Shown: positions 1 through 6,906, numbered from the stretch's first letter. The stretch is 39,919 nucleotides of DNA from Elusimicrobiota bacterium (GCA_016212825.1 JACRDS010000072.1:1-39919), one strand, 5' to 3'. Notes: generated by a model from the letters alone, not told the origin. Made by a program: numbers and translations.

Positions 1-1
1 A

Positions 2-100
2 GCGACGGCGCTGATAAACGGAATAACGGAAGCCGTCAACTCACCCGAGAGCTATACGGTCCGTCTCATGCTCTGGAAATGGCAGAAACAGGTCGTCTAA
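2..100 (+). CDS. C-terminal tail of an unidentified protein (partial)
   Basis: An open frame runs from the left edge to a TAA at 98-100 and encodes the last 32 residues of a protein that begins outside the window. The tail ends in a basic, Trp-containing stretch (LMLWKWQKQVV). It is too short to assign to a family. The frame has no internal stop, and its stop sits about 40 bases before the lexA -35 element, which fits a real gene end. It could also be a chance frame. Confidence 0.4.
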   Translation, partial: ATALINGITEAVNSPESYTVRLMLWKWQKQVV

Positions 101-141
101 TTCTCGGTTGAGCTGGTTTCTTCTCATGGTTTTTCTAGGTC

Positions 142-169
142 TTGACACACTACGAATGTAGTGTATAAT
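142..169 (+). promoter_or_regulatory. lexA promoter with embedded palindromic operator
   Basis: A perfect consensus -35 TTGACA (142-147) and a perfect -10 TATAAT (164-169) are separated by 16 bp. Between and overlapping them lies a perfect 7-4-7 inverted repeat, ACACTAC (147-153), GAAT, GTAGTGT (158-164). A dimeric repressor bound there would block RNA polymerase. Because the next gene is LexA, autoregulation by this site is the natural inference. The -10 ends six bases before the lexA ATG, so the transcript should be leaderless. Confidence 0.85.
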
Positions 170-175
170 AGGGCC

Positions 176-766
176 ATGTCCAGCCAGCCCACACCCAAGC
201 AGCAGCGCATCCTCGACTTCATCGCGGACCGCTTCCAGGACAGCGGACTCTTCCCGACTTTGCGCGAGATCGGCCGCCGCTTCGACGTTTCCGTGGGCAC
301 GGCCCAGGACCAGGTCCAAGCCCTGGAAGCCAAGGGCTTCCTTAAAAGGCAGGCCGGCCTGGCCCGGGGCTTTTCGCTCGCCGCGGACCTCGCCGGACTG
401 CGGATCCCCATCCTCGGCCGGGTCAGCGCCGGCGCCGGCGTTCTGGCCATGGACCACATCGAGGCGCACTACGGGTTCAAGGACTTCGCCCTGGGCACGG
501 ACTTCCTCCTGCGCGTCAAGGGCGACTCCATGGTCGAGGACGGCATTCTGGAAGGCGACCTGGTCCAGGTGCGCCGCCAGCCCACGGCCGCCGACGGCGA
601 CATCGTCGTGGCTTTGGTGGACGAGGAAGGCGTGGTCAAGCGCCTCAGGAAGAACGGCCGGGCCTACGAACTCGAGTCCGCCAACCCCCGCTACCCGCCC
701 ATCACCCGGGCCTTCCAGGTCATCGGCCTGGTCGTGGGCCTGGTGCGGCGCTACAACAGGACCTGA
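176..766 (+). CDS. lexA: LexA-type SOS repressor
   Basis: This 196-residue protein has the full LexA layout. An N-terminal winged helix-turn-helix covers about residues 5-60. The self-cleavage region contains an Ala85-Gly86 bond in RVSAGAG. A C-terminal S24 peptidase domain carries Ser118 in GDSM and Lys155 in VVKR as the catalytic dyad. LexA represses DNA-damage genes and is cleaved when RecA is activated. I chose the ATG at 176 because the -10 box ends at 169, which places the expected transcription start at about the ATG. The in-frame GTG at 161 lies inside the promoter and cannot be used. There is no Shine-Dalgarno. The palindrome in its promoter suggests autoregulation. Confidence 0.92.
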   Translation: MSSQPTPKQQRILDFIADRFQDSGLFPTLREIGRRFDVSVGTAQDQVQALEAKGFLKRQAGLARGFSLAADLAGLRIPILGRVSAGAGVLAMDHIEAHYGFKDFALGTDFLLRVKGDSMVEDGILEGDLVQVRRQPTAADGDIVVALVDEEGVVKRLRKNGRAYELESANPRYPPITRAFQVIGLVVGLVRRYNRT

Positions 767-804
767 AAGGCGGACCGGGGCGGCAACCTCCGGGCCGCGC
801 CTTT
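766..804 (+). terminator. Possible terminator after lexA, merged with next promoter
   Basis: AAAGGCG (766-772) pairs with CGCCTTT (798-804), with further CCGG/CCGG pairing inside the loop. The arm ends in CTTT, as a weak intrinsic terminator would. The right arm overlaps the -35 element TTGACA (803-808) of the following kinase gene, so terminator and promoter share bases. Activity is inferred from structure only. Confidence 0.45.
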
Positions 805-831
805 GACATCCGGCCTCCAGACTGTTATGTT
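803..831 (+). promoter_or_regulatory. Promoter of the kinase at 841
   Basis: The -35 TTGACA (803-808) and -10 TATGTT (826-831) are 17 bp apart, and an extended -10 TG sits at 823-824. The -10 ends nine bases before the ATG at 841 and no Shine-Dalgarno is present, so the transcript should be leaderless or nearly so. Confidence 0.7.
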
Positions 832-840
832 GTTAACGGC

Positions 841-1976
841 ATGGAAGACAGGGCAACCGCCGACCTCGCCGCTCTGGCCGAGCGCGTCCCTCCCGCGGAG
901 ATGGACCGGCTCGCCGTCCTGTTCCGGACCGTCCCGGTCCTGACCGATCTGCTCGACGCGGTGCCGGAGTTCTACATGATCCCCAACCGCACCCGGCAGA
1001 TCGTCTTCGCCAACCGCCGCCTGCGCCGCCTGCTCGACCCGCAGGGGAGCGACAGCGCGGTGGGCCTGCGGCCGGGAGAGGCCCTGACCTGCGTCAACTC
1101 GGGCTGTCCCGGCGGCTGCGGCCTCAGCGAGCGCTGCGTGGACTGCGGGACCCTCAAGGCCATCCTGGCCTGCCAGCGCGACACCCCGGGCAGCGAGGAG
1201 TGCCGTCTCACCCGGGGGCCGGCGCGGGAGCCCGTGGAGCTGCGCGCCTTCACCACCCCCCTGCGCTACGAAGGCCAGCTCTTCGTCGTCCTGGCCGCCG
1301 TGGACATCAGCTCCGAGAAGCGCCGCGAGTCCTTGGAGCGCTGCTTCATGCACGACGTGGCGAACACCGTCTCCGGCATACTCTGCGCGGCCGAGGTCCT
1401 GCGGTGCGGCCTGACCGGGAAGGCCCTAGAGCCCGCCGAGACCCTCATGCGGGGAGCGCGCCATCTCATGGAGGAGGTCCACTCCCAAAGGGACCTGCTG
1501 GCCGCCGAGTCCGGCGACCTGGTCGTCAAGGCCGAGCCCTTCGCGGGCGCGCCCTGCTGGAGGAGTTGGCGGCCTTCTACCGGGCGCAGCCCTGGACCGA
1601 GGGCCGGCGGATACTCGTCGCGGGGAGCTCCCCGGGACCGGGTCTGGTCAGCGACCGGACCCTGGTGGGCCGCGTTCTGGGGAACATGCTCAAGAACGCC
1701 CTGGAGGCCTCCGGCCCGGGGGACACGGTCACCTTGGAGTGCGCCGGCCGGGGGGAGGAGGCGGAGTTCTCGGTGCGCAACCCCCAGGTCATGCCTCCGG
1801 AGGTGCGGCGACAGGTCTTTCAGCGCTCCTTCTCGACCAAGGGCAAGGGCCGCGGCCTGGGCACCTACGGCATGAAGCTGCTGGCCGAGCGTCATCTCCG
1901 CGGCCGGGTGAGCTTCGATTCCGAGCCGGGGGCGGGCACCACCTTCCGGGCGCGCTTCCCCCGGCTGACGGCCTAG
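841..1976 (+). pseudogene. Sensor histidine kinase with Cys-rich PAS-like domain, frameshifted
   Basis: The N-terminal part is a PAS-like sensor of about residues 25-160 with a cysteine cluster (C84, C89, C93, C99, C102, C111, C121). It is followed by a dimerisation helix with H171 in MHDVANTVSGI. The frame then turns to nonsense near 1545. The ATPase half continues in another frame up to TAG at 1974-1976, with the N box NMLKNALEAS and the G boxes GKGRGLGTYG and GAGTTF. Adding one G to the GGG at 1545-1547 restores a seamless join (AEPFAG-RALLEEL). No transmembrane segment is visible, so it is probably cytosolic. Both halves keep coding character, so this is either a very recent mutation or a base-call error. 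Its stop overlaps the convergent gene's stop at CTAG (1973-1976). Confidence 0.8.
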
Positions 1977-2389
1977 ACGCCGCCGAAGGCGGCCTGGAGC
2001 CTCTCCGCGAAGGGCAGGTCCTTGCCCGCGGCCCGCTCCAGCTCCCCGGCGTCGAGCCAGAGCCCGCCGCACTGCGGGCAGGAATCCGCGGTGAGCCGGG
2101 GGTTGCTTGGGGCCGGGGTCTTGTGCAGGGGCTTGGCGCAGCAGCGGGGGCACAGCCCGGCCTTGCGGTCTTGCGCCGGGTCCACGGCCTTGGCCATGGG
2201 GGGCAGGGGCTTGGCGGCCGCGTCCAGGTAGCGGTCGAGCTCGTCCTTGTCGAACCAGACCCCGCCGCAGGAGGCGCACATGTCCACCTCCACCTGGCCC
2301 ATGGTCTGGTCCGGGCCCGGGATGCTGCGGTCCTTGACCGGCACGCTCACGCTCTCCAACTCGGCGGTCAGGCATTTCGGGCAGTGCAT
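1973..2389 (-). CDS. Zinc-ribbon (TFIIB-like) protein with two Cys4 modules
   Basis: This 138-residue protein has two zinc-ribbon modules of the small bacterial zf-TFIIB type. The first runs CPKC...CASCGGVWFDKDEL and the second CPRC...CPQCGGLWLDAGELE. The pattern CxxC-n-CxxCGGxWxDxxEL is diagnostic of that family, whose biochemical role is unknown. The ATG at 2389 follows a GGAGGG Shine-Dalgarno. It starts 15 bases after the stop of the exported nucleotidyltransferase-like gene and is probably transcribed with it. Its stop codon shares CTAG with the convergent kinase gene. Zinc binding is inferred from the cysteines only. Confidence 0.75.
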   Translation of the reverse strand: MHCPKCLTAELESVSVPVKDRSIPGPDQTMGQVEVDMCASCGGVWFDKDELDRYLDAAAKPLPPMAKAVDPAQDRKAGLCPRCCAKPLHKTPAPSNPRLTADSCPQCGGLWLDAGELERAAGKDLPFAERLQAAFGGV

Positions 2390-2404
2390 GCTCCCTCCGG
2401 GCGC

Positions 2405-3712
2405 CTAGTCGGCGGGGATGCCGTAGAGCCCCAGCTTGTGGCGCCTGACGTAGTCGTAGGCGGAATACGGCATCAGGGCGTACCGGCCGTGCTTGCGCAC
2501 CGCGGTCGAGGAGGCCTCGAACTCGATCTGGGGCAGGAACTGCACGTCCAGCTCTGTGGGCACCTCTTCGGTGTGCCCCTCTCGCTGGATGAAGGCCGCG
2601 CTCACTTCGTGGAGGTCCGGGTCGAAGCCCAGCCCGGGTTTGAGCCGGTTCTTCTCCAGCTTGGGTATGGTGTCGTCGCCGCCTGAGGCGTTCTTGAGCT
2701 TGTAGTGGTCGTCGCCCACCAGGTAATAGGCGTCCAGCTTCTGGGCCGGGTTGAGGGCCAGCAGGCGGAAGATGTTGGTCTCCCCGTCGTAGTCCGTGCC
2801 CACGGCGACGGCGGAGTAGTCGAAGAAGGGGGCGAAGGTCTCCAGCACCGCGCGGCCCAGGGGATGGCGCACCGCGGCCTTGGTCATGTCCGGCTTGCGC
2901 GGGTCGTCGCCGGCCATCACGAAGACCACCTTGTCGAGCTTGAGCTGGGCGATGGCCTGCAGGCCAATGAGCAGGTGCGCCCAGTGCAGGGGGTCTCCGG
3001 CCACCGGGTAGATGCCCACGCGCAGCTGGCGGCCGACCACGGGCTTGGCCCCGTCCGACTCCGAGGTGCGGATGGAGGCGCGCGGGTCGATGACCCCGGC
3101 CTTGATGTGGGCGTCGATGGCCTTGAGGAAGCCCTGGGCGTTGCGGGCGATGGTGGCGAAGAGCGGGTCGCTCGAGTGGCCGGGTAGGGCCGCCATGGCC
3201 GCGAGCTGGGACTCGATGCTGAGGCTGACCCGCGCCACGGCCGGACTGTACGCGTCGACCGAGACGTCCGTGGTCTCCTGCGGGGCCGCCCAGAGGCGCT
3301 TGGCCTCGTCGAAGCGGCGGCCCAGCCGGTTGGGCCGGCCCTGGACCGTCTCCAGGGTCGTCTCCGTCTCTTCCCCGGCCTGCGCCGCCGGGACCGGGAC
3401 CACGGCCGGAGGCGGGACGGCGGGAGCTGGGAGGACCGGGGCAGGGGCCGCGACGATCGCGGCGGGGGAGACTTTCGGGCCCGCCACGGCCTGGGGTGAG
3501 AGGGTCGGGCTCAGGGACCCAGAGAGCGAGGCCGCCGAGAGTCCCGGCGTCAGCGTCGGGGCGGAGCCGAGCCCGGAGCGGACCCCGCCGGCGCCGGAGA
3601 GCTCGACGCGCTCCACGGCCGCGGACTTGGCGCCCTGGGTCTGCGCCCGGGCCGGGAGCGCGGCCAGGGCGAGCGCGAGGAGGATGAGGGGTCGGCGGGG
3701 CGCGCGGCGCAT
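2405..3712 (-). CDS. Exported nucleotidyltransferase-like (NadD/NMNAT fold) protein
   Basis: The start at 3712 gives a clear Sec signal peptide (residues 1-24, ending ALPARAQ). An Ala/Pro/Val-rich low-complexity stretch follows to about residue 110, then a helical segment. The C-terminal domain of about residues 230-430 resembles nicotinate-nucleotide adenylyltransferases. It has GIYPVAGDPLHWAHL, which matches the GxFDPxHxGH nucleotide motif (H243, H246), and SSTAVRK (401-407), which matches the ISST-x-R motif. The protein is 435 residues, twice the usual NadD length of about 200. A NAD-type enzyme outside the cytoplasm would be unexpected, because ATP is scarce there. The fold assignment is fairly secure; activity and substrate are unknown. 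Further upstream in-frame starts lie inside the divergent promoter region and were rejected. Confidence 0.65.
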   Translation of the reverse strand: MRRAPRRPLILLALALAALPARAQTQGAKSAAVERVELSGAGGVRSGLGSAPTLTPGLSAASLSGSLSPTLSPQAVAGPKVSPAAIVAAPAPVLPAPAVPPPAVVPVPAAQAGEETETTLETVQGRPNRLGRRFDEAKRLWAAPQETTDVSVDAYSPAVARVSLSIESQLAAMAALPGHSSDPLFATIARNAQGFLKAIDAHIKAGVIDPRASIRTSESDGAKPVVGRQLRVGIYPVAGDPLHWAHLLIGLQAIAQLKLDKVVFVMAGDDPRKPDMTKAAVRHPLGRAVLETFAPFFDYSAVAVGTDYDGETNIFRLLALNPAQKLDAYYLVGDDHYKLKNASGGDDTIPKLEKNRLKPGLGFDPDLHEVSAAFIQREGHTEEVPTELDVQFLPQIEFEASSTAVRKHGRYALMPYSAYDYVRRHKLGLYGIPAD

Positions 3713-3718
3713 GGGAAA

Positions 3719-3724
3719 AGTATA
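3719..3724 (-). promoter_or_regulatory. -10 element (TATACT) for the exported nucleotidyltransferase-like gene
   Basis: On the minus strand TATACT ends six bases before the ATG at 3712. No Shine-Dalgarno is present, so this is another leaderless arrangement. I do not see a convincing -35. Confidence 0.5.
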
Positions 3725-3760
3725 GCGGTCAAACGGCTTCCGTGCCAGGGGCCGTTGTAG

Positions 3761-3766
3761 TATCAT
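3761..3766 (+). promoter_or_regulatory. -10 element (TATCAT) for the two-CXXCH sensor kinase
   Basis: TATCAT ends ten bases before the ATG at 3777. The -35 at 17 bp (TTCCGT, 3738-3743) is weak. No Shine-Dalgarno precedes the start. It is divergent from the -10 at 3719-3724 with about 40 bp between them, so a shared regulator is possible. Confidence 0.5.
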
Positions 3767-3776
3767 AGACACCGGT

Positions 3777-5339
3777 ATGCGTCTGGGCGACAAGCTGATC
3801 CTGGTCTCCTCGGCGATCGTCATCGCCGTGCTCGGCTGCGGGGGCTTCCTGGCCATGCGCGCCTACGAGGACTTCCAGGTGCGGCTGGCCAAGGGGCAGG
3901 CCCTGCAGCACGCCGACGTCATCGCCAAGAGCGTGCGCTACCACATGCTCAAGAACCGGCGCGACGACGTGCAGTGGATCATCGAGACGGTGGGGCGGCG
4001 GGAAGGCCTCTTCGACATCCGGGTCTTCAACGACAAGGGCGCAGTCGCCTACGCCTCGCGCCGGCAGGACATCGGCGGGCGCGAGGACATCGCCTCCGAG
4101 CGCTGCGCCTACTGCCACGCCCCCGGGGCCCGGCTGGCGCCCGAGACCACGACCTTGGACGCGGCGCGCCTGGTCACCTCCGGCGCCGGCAGCCGCCAGA
4201 TCGCGGTCATGGCCCCGATCCGCAACGAGCCCGCCTGCCACGGTTGCCACCCCGCGCGCCGCAAGGTCCTGGGCAGCCTCGAGGTCATCCAGACCGTCGA
4301 CGAGCTGGCCCGGCAGATCGCGGCCAACCGCCGCCGGTCCCTCGTCCTGCTGGTCGTCCTGGTCGTGCTCGTCGCCGCGGCCCAGGGCCTGCTCACCCTG
4401 CACGAGGTCACGCTGCCCGTGGGCCGCCTGCACGCGGGCTTCGACCGCGTGGCCGCGGGGGACCTGGCCTCCCGCGTGGACGCCGCCGGCTCGGGCGAGC
4501 TGGCCGCGCTGTCCCGGGCTTTCAACTGCCTCACCGGGCAGCTGCAGGAAGCCAAGGCCCGGCTCGACCATTGGACCGACGAGCTTTCCGCGCAGGTGGC
4601 GCGCGCCACGGGGGAGCTGCGGGAGTCCAACCGGCGCCTGGAGGCCGCCAGCCGCCTCAAGTCCGATTTCGTGCGGGACGTCTCGCACGAGCTGCGCGCG
4701 CCCCTGGGCAGCATCGCGAGCTGTCTGCACGCCGTGCTGGGCGGCTACGCGGCGGACGAGCGCACCCGCCAGGAGCTGCTGGAGCGGGCCTGCCGCAAGA
4801 CCGAGGCGCTCACCCAGATGGTGCGCGACCTGCTGGACCTGGCCCGGCTGGGGGAGTCCGGCCAGCCGTGCAGCCGCGAGTCCGTGGACCTCGCGGCCCT
4901 GCTGGGCCGCGCCGGGGAGCTCTTCCAGGCCAAGGCGGCCGAGCGGGGCGTGCGCCTGGAGCTGGAGCTCGCCCCGGGCGTGCCGCCGGTCGACGCCGAT
5001 CCGCGCGACCTGGAGATGCTGGTGACCAATCTCCTGGACAACGCCATCAAGTACAACCGCCGGGGCGGCCGGGCCACGGCCGCCCTCGGCGTCCGGGACG
5101 GCGCCGTGCGCCTGACCGTGGCGGATACCGGGATCGGGATCGCCCGCGAGGATATGCCCCGGCTCTTCAACGAGTTCTTCCGCAGCGAGGCCGCCCGCAA
5201 GCATGAGAAGGAAGGCACGGGCCTGGGGCTGTCCATCGTCAAGAAGCTCGTCGACAGGCAGGGGGGCAGCCTCTCCGTCCACAGCGAGGCCGGAGTCGGC
5301 ACGAGGTTCGAGATAAGCTTTGCGGCGAGGGTCGCATGA
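3777..5339 (+). CDS. Membrane sensor histidine kinase with two CXXCH haem-type motifs
   Basis: This 520-residue kinase has a first transmembrane helix (about 7-28) and an extracytoplasmic sensor of about 160 residues. The sensor contains two c-type haem attachment motifs, C110-AY-C113-H114 and C154-HG-C157-H158. A second transmembrane helix (about 188-207), a HAMP-like linker, a coiled segment and the HisKA domain follow (H304 in VSHELRAPLGS). The HATPase has DNAIKYN, DTGIGI and GTGLGLSIVK. Haem in the sensor would allow detection of redox state, oxygen, NO or electron donors; that is an inference from the motifs. It overlaps or nearly abuts the response regulator that follows, which is its probable partner. 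Confidence 0.88.
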   Translation: MRLGDKLILVSSAIVIAVLGCGGFLAMRAYEDFQVRLAKGQALQHADVIAKSVRYHMLKNRRDDVQWIIETVGRREGLFDIRVFNDKGAVAYASRRQDIGGREDIASERCAYCHAPGARLAPETTTLDAARLVTSGAGSRQIAVMAPIRNEPACHGCHPARRKVLGSLEVIQTVDELARQIAANRRRSLVLLVVLVVLVAAAQGLLTLHEVTLPVGRLHAGFDRVAAGDLASRVDAAGSGELAALSRAFNCLTGQLQEAKARLDHWTDELSAQVARATGELRESNRRLEAASRLKSDFVRDVSHELRAPLGSIASCLHAVLGGYAADERTRQELLERACRKTEALTQMVRDLLDLARLGESGQPCSRESVDLAALLGRAGELFQAKAAERGVRLELELAPGVPPVDADPRDLEMLVTNLLDNAIKYNRRGGRATAALGVRDGAVRLTVADTGIGIAREDMPRLFNEFFRSEAARKHEKEGTGLGLSIVKKLVDRQGGSLSVHSEAGVGTRFEISFAARVA

Positions 5340-5350
5340 GGAGGCATCGT

Positions 5351-5761
5351 ATGAGCGAGTCGAAGGCGAAGATACTGATCGTGGACGACGACGACGACCA
5401 GGTGGCGGCGCTGCGCGTCGTCCTGGAGAGCCGGCAGTACCGGGTGGTCTCCGCGTCGGGGACCAAGACCGGCACCGAGGTGCTGGAGCGCGAGGCCCCG
5501 GACCTGATCATCCTGGACATGATGATGGAGGGCAAGGGCGCGGGGTTCCTGTTCTCCCGCCAGGTCCGCAAGATGGAGCGCTTCAAGGGCATCCCCATCC
5601 TCATGCTGACCGGGATGCGCAGCCAGACCGGCTTCTCCTTCCCGGGAAAGGACAAGGACCCGCAGTTCCTGCCCGTGGACGAGTTCGCGGAGAAGCCCTT
5701 GAACCCCCAGGACCTGCTCAGGCGCGTCGAAGGCCTGCTCGCCAAGGCGCGCGCGGCCTAG
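5351..5761 (+). CDS. Single-domain response regulator
   Basis: This 136-residue protein is a receiver domain alone. It has the acidic pocket VDDDDD, phospho-acceptor D56 in IILDMMMEG, a Thr in MLTGM and the conserved Lys in AEKPLN. It has no DNA-binding or enzymatic output domain, so it should act through protein contacts or as a phosphate relay. ATG at 5351 lies six bases after the TGAGGAGG Shine-Dalgarno (5337-5344). The ATG at 5336 overlaps the kinase stop as ATGA and is an alternative start that adds five residues. Direct adjacency makes the two-CXXCH kinase its likely phosphodonor. Confidence 0.85.
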   Translation: MSESKAKILIVDDDDDQVAALRVVLESRQYRVVSASGTKTGTEVLEREAPDLIILDMMMEGKGAGFLFSRQVRKMERFKGIPILMLTGMRSQTGFSFPGKDKDPQFLPVDEFAEKPLNPQDLLRRVEGLLAKARAA

Positions 5762-5763
5762 GC

Positions 5764-5779
5764 GCCCCCGGGGGGCTTT
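5764..5779 (+). terminator. Short GC hairpin followed by TTT
   Basis: GCCCC (5764-5768) pairs with GGGGC (5772-5776) around a three-base loop, followed by TTT. It sits just after the response regulator stop and is a weak intrinsic terminator candidate. Confidence 0.35.
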
Positions 5780-5800
5780 GACCTCGTTTTGACCGGCTGG

Positions 5801-5815
5801 GCCCATACTATGGGC
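5801..5815. promoter_or_regulatory. Perfect 7-1-7 palindrome upstream of cytidylate-kinase-like gene
   Basis: GCCCATA, C, TATGGGC forms a perfect inverted repeat that contains the candidate -10 TACTAT (5806-5811). It lies 20 bases before the ATG at 5836. Its symmetry and position suggest an operator, but no matching regulator is identified. Confidence 0.45.
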
Positions 5816-5835
5816 AGCGCCGCTGGAGCGCGAGC

Positions 5836-6543
5836 ATGCATATGCCCTGTCGGCCGATCCACCGCATGATCGAGGACCAGGTCCGCCGCTGGGAGGCCTT
5901 GGGGGAGACGCACGCCCGCTCCTTCATGGCCCAGCCTGTCATCGCCATCTCCCGCCTGCCGGGCTGCGCGGGCCGCGCCGTCGCCGAGGAGCTGGCCCGG
6001 CTCATGGGCTTCGCGCTCTTCGACCGGGAGCTCATCGACCGCGTCGCCGAGCGCGCGCACCTGAGCGCCGACGAGGTCTGCGCCCTCGACGAGAAGGGGC
6101 GGTCCATGCTGGAGGAGTTCGTGGACTCGCTGATCCGGCAGCGCTACGCCGGGGAGGACTACTTCCGCCATCTCTGCCGCACCGTGCTGGCCATCGCCAA
6201 GCGCGGCCGGGCCGTTATCCTGGGCCGGGGGGCGAGCTTCATCCTGCCGCCCCGGACCTGCCTGCGCGTCCTGCTGGTGGCGCCCCTGCCGGCCCGGGTG
6301 GCGAGCCTGAGCCGGCGCCTGGGCCTCGGCCCGGAGGAGGCCCGCCGGCGCATCCTGCAGGTCGAGGCGGACCGGCGGGCCTTCATCCTCAAGCACTTCC
6401 ACCGGGACCTGACCGACCCGACGGCCTACGACCTGACCCTCAACACCGAGGAGGCCGGGGGCACGGACACGGTCGACGCCATCCGGCTGGCCTGGAGCAT
6501 GAAGTGCGAGCTCCGGCGCGCGCCGGAGCCCGCGCTCCGTTAG
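5836..6543 (+). CDS. Cytidylate kinase-like family protein
   Basis: This 235-residue protein resembles the cytidylate-kinase-like family (P-loop NMP kinase fold). The nucleotide-binding region is ISRLPGCAGRAVAEELA. It is followed by FDRELIDRVAE, an AVILGRGASFIL strand and YDLTLNTE near the end, all typical of this family. The canonical loop is ISRQxGSGG, so the P-loop here is altered (LPGCAG). Members often sit near signalling or phosphorus genes and the true substrate is not established. The ATG at 5836 has GGAG at 5825-5828, seven bases upstream. About 30 residues precede the first core strand, so a later start (ATG at 5926) is possible. The 3' end converges with the next gene 12 bases away. 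Confidence 0.75.
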   Translation: MHMPCRPIHRMIEDQVRRWEALGETHARSFMAQPVIAISRLPGCAGRAVAEELARLMGFALFDRELIDRVAERAHLSADEVCALDEKGRSMLEEFVDSLIRQRYAGEDYFRHLCRTVLAIAKRGRAVILGRGASFILPPRTCLRVLLVAPLPARVASLSRRLGLGPEEARRRILQVEADRRAFILKHFHRDLTDPTAYDLTLNTEEAGGTDTVDAIRLAWSMKCELRRAPEPALR

Positions 6544-6549
6544 CCGGCG

Positions 6550-6566
6550 CCGGCCTCAGCGGCCGG
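6550..6566. terminator. Hairpin between convergent genes
   Basis: CCGGCC (6550-6555) and GGCCGG (6561-6566) form a 6-bp stem with a five-base loop in the junction of two convergent genes. It lies over the minus-strand stop codon. There is no T-tract, so terminator function is only possible, not shown. Confidence 0.3.
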
Positions 6567-6888
6567 TCGTGAACCGGCGCAGCATGGTCAACCGCACCGT
6601 CCCGTCCTGGCCGAGCATGCGGGCCCGGATCTGGTAGAGCCCCGGCGTGATATCCGAGCTGTCGAACCACCAATAGCCGCTGGCCTGGCGGCAGGGCAGC
6701 CAGGGCCCCTGGTTGACGCAGAACTCCACCCGGGCGGTGTCCTGCGGCGCGCTGACGCGGAAAGAGTAGTGGGGCCCGTCCACGGCCTCGCCTTCCCGCG
6801 GGAAATCGATGGCGACGGTCTCCTTGGCCTTGGCCAGGCGGGCCGTCTCCTGGCGGAACTCCTTCTGCATGACGTTCTTCTGTCTCAT
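6556..6888 (-). CDS. Small beta-rich protein of unknown function
   Basis: This 110-residue protein starts with a charged helical stretch of about 25 residues. It then looks like one Ig-like or fibronectin-like beta domain, with alternating hydrophobic strands such as YSFRVSA, ARVEFCVN, GYWWFDSSD and GLYQIRARM. Such domains often bind carbohydrate or act as adaptors, but I do not recognise a family. There is no signal peptide. The start is firm because AGGAGGAGG lies just upstream. A minus-strand -10 TAGAAT (6943-6938) would give a leader of about 40 bases that contains a CGGCCGCG/CGCGGCCG hairpin (6907-6925) just before the Shine-Dalgarno. Confidence 0.65.
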   Translation of the reverse strand: MRQKNVMQKEFRQETARLAKAKETVAIDFPREGEAVDGPHYSFRVSAPQDTARVEFCVNQGPWLPCRQASGYWWFDSSDITPGLYQIRARMLGQDGTVRLTMLRRFTTGR

Positions 6889-6906
6889 CTGACCTCCTCC
6901 TGATCT

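Noticed and set aside
161-175. GTG start giving a longer lexA (MYNRAM...)
   Set aside because: The GTG overlaps the -10 region (TATAAT 164-169) and the ATG at 176 sits at the expected transcription start.
1200-1976. Separate gene starting in a different frame in the middle of the kinase
   Set aside because: Its first part is antisense-like nonsense; only the portion after 1548 is a kinase ATPase, so it is the frameshifted half of the gene at 841.
3012-3725. A 237-codon open frame opposite the exported nucleotidyltransferase-like gene
   Set aside because: The minus strand has a signal peptide and NMNAT-like motifs, so the plus strand is a shadow.
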